Origin: Boletus sp. NGJ
Lineage: Eukaryota; Basidiomycota; Agaricomycetes; Boletales; Boletaceae
Reading direction: 5' to 3'
DNA: 64,000 bases
Assembly: GCA_019096195.1 (NCBI GenBank)
Contig: JAGTXK010000274.1
Coordinates: 37,915-101,914, forward strand
Shown here piece after piece: positions 59,863 to 64,000 of the stretch. The notes below the pieces were generated by a model. The model did not search any database. It had not been told where the DNA came from and was given only the letters and a program-made list of their open reading frames with translations. Within the stretch, counting starts at the first letter, position 1. The number at the start of each line of letters is the position of its first letter. The translations under genes and the position numbers were made by a program.

Positions 59863-60382
59863 TTACGCTACTGTGACGGATGCGTTCCTGTATTCGATGT
59901 ATGGCACTGGGACAGCCTGAGCACAATATGGTGAATCACTTGCACCCAATGATCACAGGAACCCAACATACCCCTGCAAGGCAGAAATGTGTCAGCGTGA
60001 ATATTGGACCAGCGGGTTGGTACTGCGAAAGCTGGAACGTGAAGTTCTGATAAAATCCGATGCCAGGCTGCAGGACAGAGCTCGGGTTCAAAGGTCCCGC
60101 ATGGAGCACACTCCTGTGTTGGCCGTGGGCAAACTCCATTGGTGCAACTGTTTAGAGCCAGGGCAATTCCGACGTCAATGCATGATGCCATGGAGAACTA
60201 ATTTCTGGTAAGCACTAGCTGTGTATCTGTAGAGAGTATCTTACCGGTAAAACGACTTGCGCAGTAAAGTTTTCGTTTATGGGGAGCACTGTTCCATCGA
60301 CGGGGTATCGAAGTTCGATGGTTTGACCTAGAGCAGATGACACGGCAGATGCCACAACAACGCAAACAGACAAGAATTTCAT
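59863..60382 (-). pseudogene. small secreted protein, tandem copy B, frameshifted
   Basis: The signal peptide MKFLSVCVVVASAVSSALG and QTIELRYPVDGTVL are intact, as are both intron positions and the last exon, AVPVPYIEYRNASVTVA, with TAA at 59863-59865. After CTNGVCPRPTQ the frame no longer leads to SVLHAGPLNPSSVLQPGIGF, which is in another frame. Compared with copies A and C, the codons for the QLG(D/N) residues are partly missing. The indel would truncate or scramble the second half. Assembly error is possible, so it may be functional if that base count is wrong. Confidence 0.75.
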
Positions 60383-61581
60383 CGCGATGGTGTTCTCTCA
60401 ATTGATATTTTGCAGGGTCACTTTCAAGTTTATACCAGTCGCCAGGCCTTCAGGAATCTATATCAGGTGTAGTGGGACTTCGAACGTCACTCTATTGCCA
60501 TTGCCTTGGCAAAGTTTGCAAGGATGTGTGGGTGACTCTGCCGGCCTTCTCAGCATAACTCGTGCGAGGTTTTGAGCGGAGCAAGGCCAAATTTGCACGT
60601 CGTGTTCTGGCATGATTCAGGGCCATACAAGGTTGTAGATGTCTGGTGGAGGATAACGGCACGTACTCATCCGTACCGCGCACCCATCCGAGAGTACACA
60701 GTTGCTCATGATTGGAATTCGGGACCACCATTCGCCGTAGTGTCCTCCATCACTATCCCACACCAGATACTCAGTGCTCAGTGGTCATTCTTCAAGACTT
60801 TCCGATGCAGAGTTAGCATGGTGAGTGATCTCTTTGTCCGGCAATCGCGAGGGTCTCGGTATAGCGCAGGCCGACGTGGATGTGTTACTCTGAACACTGC
60901 CTTTTTGTCATACAGGTTCTGGTCACTCAGGCTGGTCATCGTGCTTTGTTACATTTGACATGATCCTGCACAGAATTTGTTCCTGCCAATCCATTCGATC
61001 AAGCAGGTTACAATCAATAGGGTAGGTGTCCCTGTGCGGTACTGGAACAGTGAGTCTGTGCAGGTCAATGAATATTAATGAATCTCAGGCTCCAGGGGTT
61101 CGGAAGAACAAGCCTGGAATCGGGCAGTCCTGCCCGCCACGAGTAAACATATGTCTCACTCCGGATCCACAACGTAACTCTCGACTTGGCCCCTTGAAAC
61201 CAGTGGCATGCGCCGCACCAATCAAATGCCCTGCCCCCTCGGCACTGATCACGGTTGGCCCTATCCGCCATATGATTAGTTGATCCGCCATTGTTTCGGA
61301 AAAAAAAAGGATACGTTATATAAGCCTCAAGGCGGCTAAAGGAATGGAGGTACGGGGAACATCATGTTGCGCCCTTCACCTTTGCAGGATCTGATCTACC
61401 CCGTCATGAGTCTTCCCGACTCTTGGTATCCATATTTACAGGTCAATGACGTCACCTCAGTGTCAACTACCGAGTTGTGGCAAATCTTATGTACGACCCA
61501 TGTCAAGTATTGTTCGAATCAATATCTTCTGAGCACATGAACAACTACGCTATCATGAGTAAATTGGTCCATGATGTGCTC
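60383..61581. other. spacer between secreted-protein copies B and C
   Basis: About 1.2 kb, no supported gene. It holds the copy B promoter (TATA-like GGTATAAAC near 60428-60436) and a small cgggcag-tc-ctgcccg palindrome near 61122. Confidence 0.4.
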
Positions 61582-62120
61582 TCAATTAATCGTCACAGAC
61601 GCGTTACGGAACTCGAGGAATGGATATGGTGCAGCCTGCAACGGTCCTTGTGCTTCAGCGCGTTTTATGGAGGCGAACAGGAAAGCAACATACCCCAAGC
61701 AAGCAGAGATGCGTCAAAGTGAAAATGGCAGGTCCAGTAGTCGTATATTCTGGAATCTGCACCGTGAAGTTCTGGTAGAACCCACCGGGGGCGTGTGCGG
61801 TGGGCGTCCAGGGGCCGGCGTAAAGGACGTTGCCGAGCTGGTTGGTCGGTTCAGGGCAGACCCCGTTGTTGCAATTGGCGATTGCGAGGGCAATGCCGAC
61901 TTGGATGCAAGATGCCATGGAAACCTGATACGAATCAACTTCAGTAAATAGATGGGTAGTGGACCTCTTGCTGCGTGCTTACAGGCTCGACGACTTGTGC
62001 GGTGAAATTCTGTCCTGGGTACAGGACTTGCCCGTTAGTGGGGGTGCCAAGCTCAATAGTCTGGCCGAGGACAGACGCCACGGCACCAGCAAGAACAGAG
62101 ATGACAGTGAGCGACCGCAT
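61582..62120 (-). CDS. small secreted protein, tandem copy C
   Basis: Paralogue of copy A. MRSLTVISVLAGAVASVLG is a signal peptide, followed by QTIELGTPTNGQVLYPGQNF and TAQVVEP. Then, across an intron with GTAAGC donor, comes VSMASCIQVGIALAIANCNN, QLGNVLYAGPWTPTAHAPGG and GPAIFTLTHLCLLG. A second intron begins GTATGT and ends TTGCAG, leading to AAPYPFLEFRNASVTIN and TGA at 61582-61584. Splicing keeps phase 0 at both introns, as in copies A and B. N-glycosylation sites occur at NFT and NAS. Four Cys (SC, NC, VC, LC) are at the same places as in copy A. Likely secreted, with unknown function. Confidence 0.83.
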
Positions 62121-62196
62121 CTTCAAAAAGGGTTGAGGAAGTGTCGAGGGGGATTACAACAAATGTATTGTTGAGGGAAATGACCCATAAATGTGG

Positions 62197-62204
62197 TTTA
62201 TATA
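62197..62204 (-). promoter_or_regulatory. TATA box, secreted protein copy C
   Basis: Minus strand reads TATATAAA about 80 nt before the start at 62120. Confidence 0.6.
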
Positions 62205-62914
62205 CAGCCTGTGACAGTGTCGGAGCGTTCAATGTTGAATACTTCAGTCCACTGCATGTCGTACGGCGGCGTACCTCCCCGGAGCTTTACCTTCTAACGT
62301 GAGCACTGCCATTGAATCAATGCCTTACCCTACACAGCAATTCGCAAGTCACCGTGACAGCATTTGCTACGAATTCGTGGTTAGTGAAGTTTTGAGCATT
62401 GAATCATGTTCATATGGCACGTTCTACTAGGCCTAACCTGTTGAATCAGATTTCGTTGACAATGAGGTCTGTCAATCGTAATTTCTCGGAGTCCCATATT
62501 TCTCATCAGAAAAATATTTCCATAGTAACTTTGATGATTTTAAGCAAGTCAAGGATTGGCGGGCTGTAGCGTTGGACCATCGACTGGGAGTTAATGATTT
62601 CCGGTTGTTCGCTGGTTGTGGTGCCACAGAACGCAGTCCGGTCCCCTGTTCGCGGCACCTAACGTGGTTTCTTCAATCCATCCTTTGTGTGGTTCCTCTG
62701 AGTCGAGCCATGATTCTCGGTTCCATCGAATGGCGGCGTTTCATTAGCGTCATTTGTTGCGGGCGGATTGAATGTTCAATCCGTCTGACTCGATGGAGTC
62801 GGCAACGATGCTCCTGCGTACGTCTCCAATGGTCTAGTCTCCGCCACATAAAAACCTGGAGGGTTAGCTAGGCCGTCCGGATCCTCAAACCACCAGGTTT
62901 GTCATCCCTTAACC
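62205..62914. other. intergenic region before the GNAT-like gene
   Basis: About 700 bp with no supported gene. It contains the upstream promoter of secreted copy C and that of the following gene. Confidence 0.35.
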
Positions 62915-63996
62915 ATGTCAAGCATTCTCCTTTCTCATCAAGCACGTCCATACCGCCACACTGCTGACCTTCCCAAGGAGGCCTGGCGCGCGCTGCTGCA
63001 AAATGAACTGGCAGCAAATGTTACTCTCCCGTTTGCGGAGAAGGCATTGAACTCCCCTCGTGGATGTCACAGGGAACAATTGTGGATTGTTTTGTACGAT
63101 GACGCCAACAATGTCGAGTTCGTGCTCTCTTGCACCAAGGGACTACTGGGGAACTACCCCATCTTCATAGAGGAGGAAAGGTGCGGCAGGAATTTAGCTG
63201 ATTCCTTTTGCCGCCTGTCCTCTGTCTGTTGAAGGAGGTCCCTCCCCAAAGGGTATTTTCCGTCTTCTCAATTGCAAAGGTGACAGAGAAGTTTTCCAAG
63301 CTCTTTGAGGCGCACACGCACCAAAAGTATGGCATTCAGGCTCTCAAGAATCCGTATTACGACGCCATCTTCACCTTTTGCGCGAGCGAGACGCTGAAGA
63401 AGTCCTCGGGTCCCATATACTCTCTTCCGGGGTCTGAGGACGTCGTCATCGGTCTCCGTCGTGCGGATATGTCCCATTTAAAAGAGCTAAAAGCCATGTT
63501 CAAAACATTTTCTGAGACTTTGGTGGGTACTATCTACTCGTCCATATGAACCGTAGTGACATTCGTGCTGACAGTGGCCTTATACACTCGATGATGCACA
63601 AGCGGAGTTAGAGGCCAGGACCATGATCACAAACCAGCAGGTTTGGGTGCATATCGTTCAGAAAGCAGGTCAAGAGCCGGAGGTTGCATGTATGGTTGTT
63701 ATTACCGGAGAGTCGGACAACGTCACGGCGGTCAGCAAGGTCTTTACAGCGGAGTACTGGAGGGGACATGGTGAGACGCATGCTGAGTCTCTAGTAGCAT
63801 TCTCCAGAAGAAGAAGCACGTCATCCTCTATGTGGAGAAACCAGATGCGTTAGCGTCTGCACGCAAGGTTTACCACAAGGTCGGCTTCCCGGGCCTTGAT
63901 GGACCGCAAGGCCAGCAAGTGAAGGACGTGGAGCGATGGTTGAAATTGTATTTACATAAAGGCACCTTTGTTCATTTAGACCTCATGCCCACGTGA
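62915..63996 (+). pseudogene. GNAT-type acetyltransferase-like gene, probably frameshifted
   Basis: Starts MSSILLSHQARPYRHTADLP and continues REQLWIVLYDDANNVEFVLS and CTKGLLGNYPIFI. After RNLADSF the matching continuation (LPPVLCLLKEVPPQRVFSVF) is in the next frame, with no usable intron between. A GTGGGT...ACAG intron then links KAMFKTFSETL to WPYTLDDAQAELEARTMITN. The acetyl-CoA fold follows (ACMVVITGESDNVTAVSKVF, TAEYWRGHG). A second frame change precedes HVILYVEKPDALASARKVYH, KVGF, and the end at TGA 63994-63996. The part that normally links WRGxG to the last strands looks shortened. Two independent breaks argue for decay. The substrate is unknown. Confidence 0.6.
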
Positions 63997-64000
63997 GAAC

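Noticed and set aside
1-64000. tRNA genes, CRISPR arrays and transposases
   Set aside because: I looked for B-box-like GGTTCGANTCC with cloverleaf context, regularly spaced short repeats, and DDE or reverse-transcriptase motifs, and saw none. A covariance-model and repeat-library search would be decisive.

Overview
The window is nuclear DNA of a filamentous basidiomycete, most likely an Agaricomycete. Genes are dense on both strands and carry many short introns (about 45-70 nt) with GT...AG ends. Several families are typically fungal: NAT purine permease, fungal amino-acid permease, secreted phospholipase B, CHS5, an AMO1-type nucleoporin and NACHT-ankyrin proteins. All gene models were spliced by eye, so exon borders are inferred unless a frame argument is given.

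Layout. 1-4063: the tail of a possible gene, then about 4 kb without a convincing gene. 4064-8192: ribosomal protein uL1 (-) divergent from a coiled-coil, Pro/Ser-rich protein (+). 10278-19088: three minus-strand genes, an amino-acid permease, a cytochrome P450 and a secreted phospholipase B. 20234-23483: a membrane-anchored Ser/Pro-rich protein (+) convergent with a typical 2-Cys peroxiredoxin (-). 24805-30777: three tandem copies of a SAM-dependent methyltransferase gene, each followed by the 5' end of the vacuolar sorting gene VPS41. Only the last of these, at 31006, is the complete VPS41; the two earlier ones are stranded fragments. A U6 snRNA gene lies at 35058.

36636-44436: a minus-strand housekeeping block with a purine permease, a small membrane protein, a class I histone deacetylase and CHS5. 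45177-46826 is a Cys-containing, Ser/Arg-rich protein. 46946-54278: a 1.5-kb direct repeat, being the profilin upstream region, flanks a frameshifted NACHT-ankyrin pseudogene. The right copy leads into intact profilin; the left ends in a profilin stub lacking exon 1. 54472-58852: an unrecognised acidic nuclear-type protein and an AMO1/Nup42-like FG nucleoporin. 59067-62120: three tandem genes for a small secreted protein, the middle one frameshifted. 62915-63996: a GNAT-like gene that looks broken.

The strongest signals are three local duplications: methyltransferase plus VPS41 5' end, profilin upstream region, and the small secreted proteins. I saw no CRISPR array, tRNA gene or transposase gene. 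No secondary-metabolite core enzyme is visible beside the methyltransferases. I did not identify a clearly new biological system. The best candidates for something undescribed are the methyltransferase amplification and the small secreted family.
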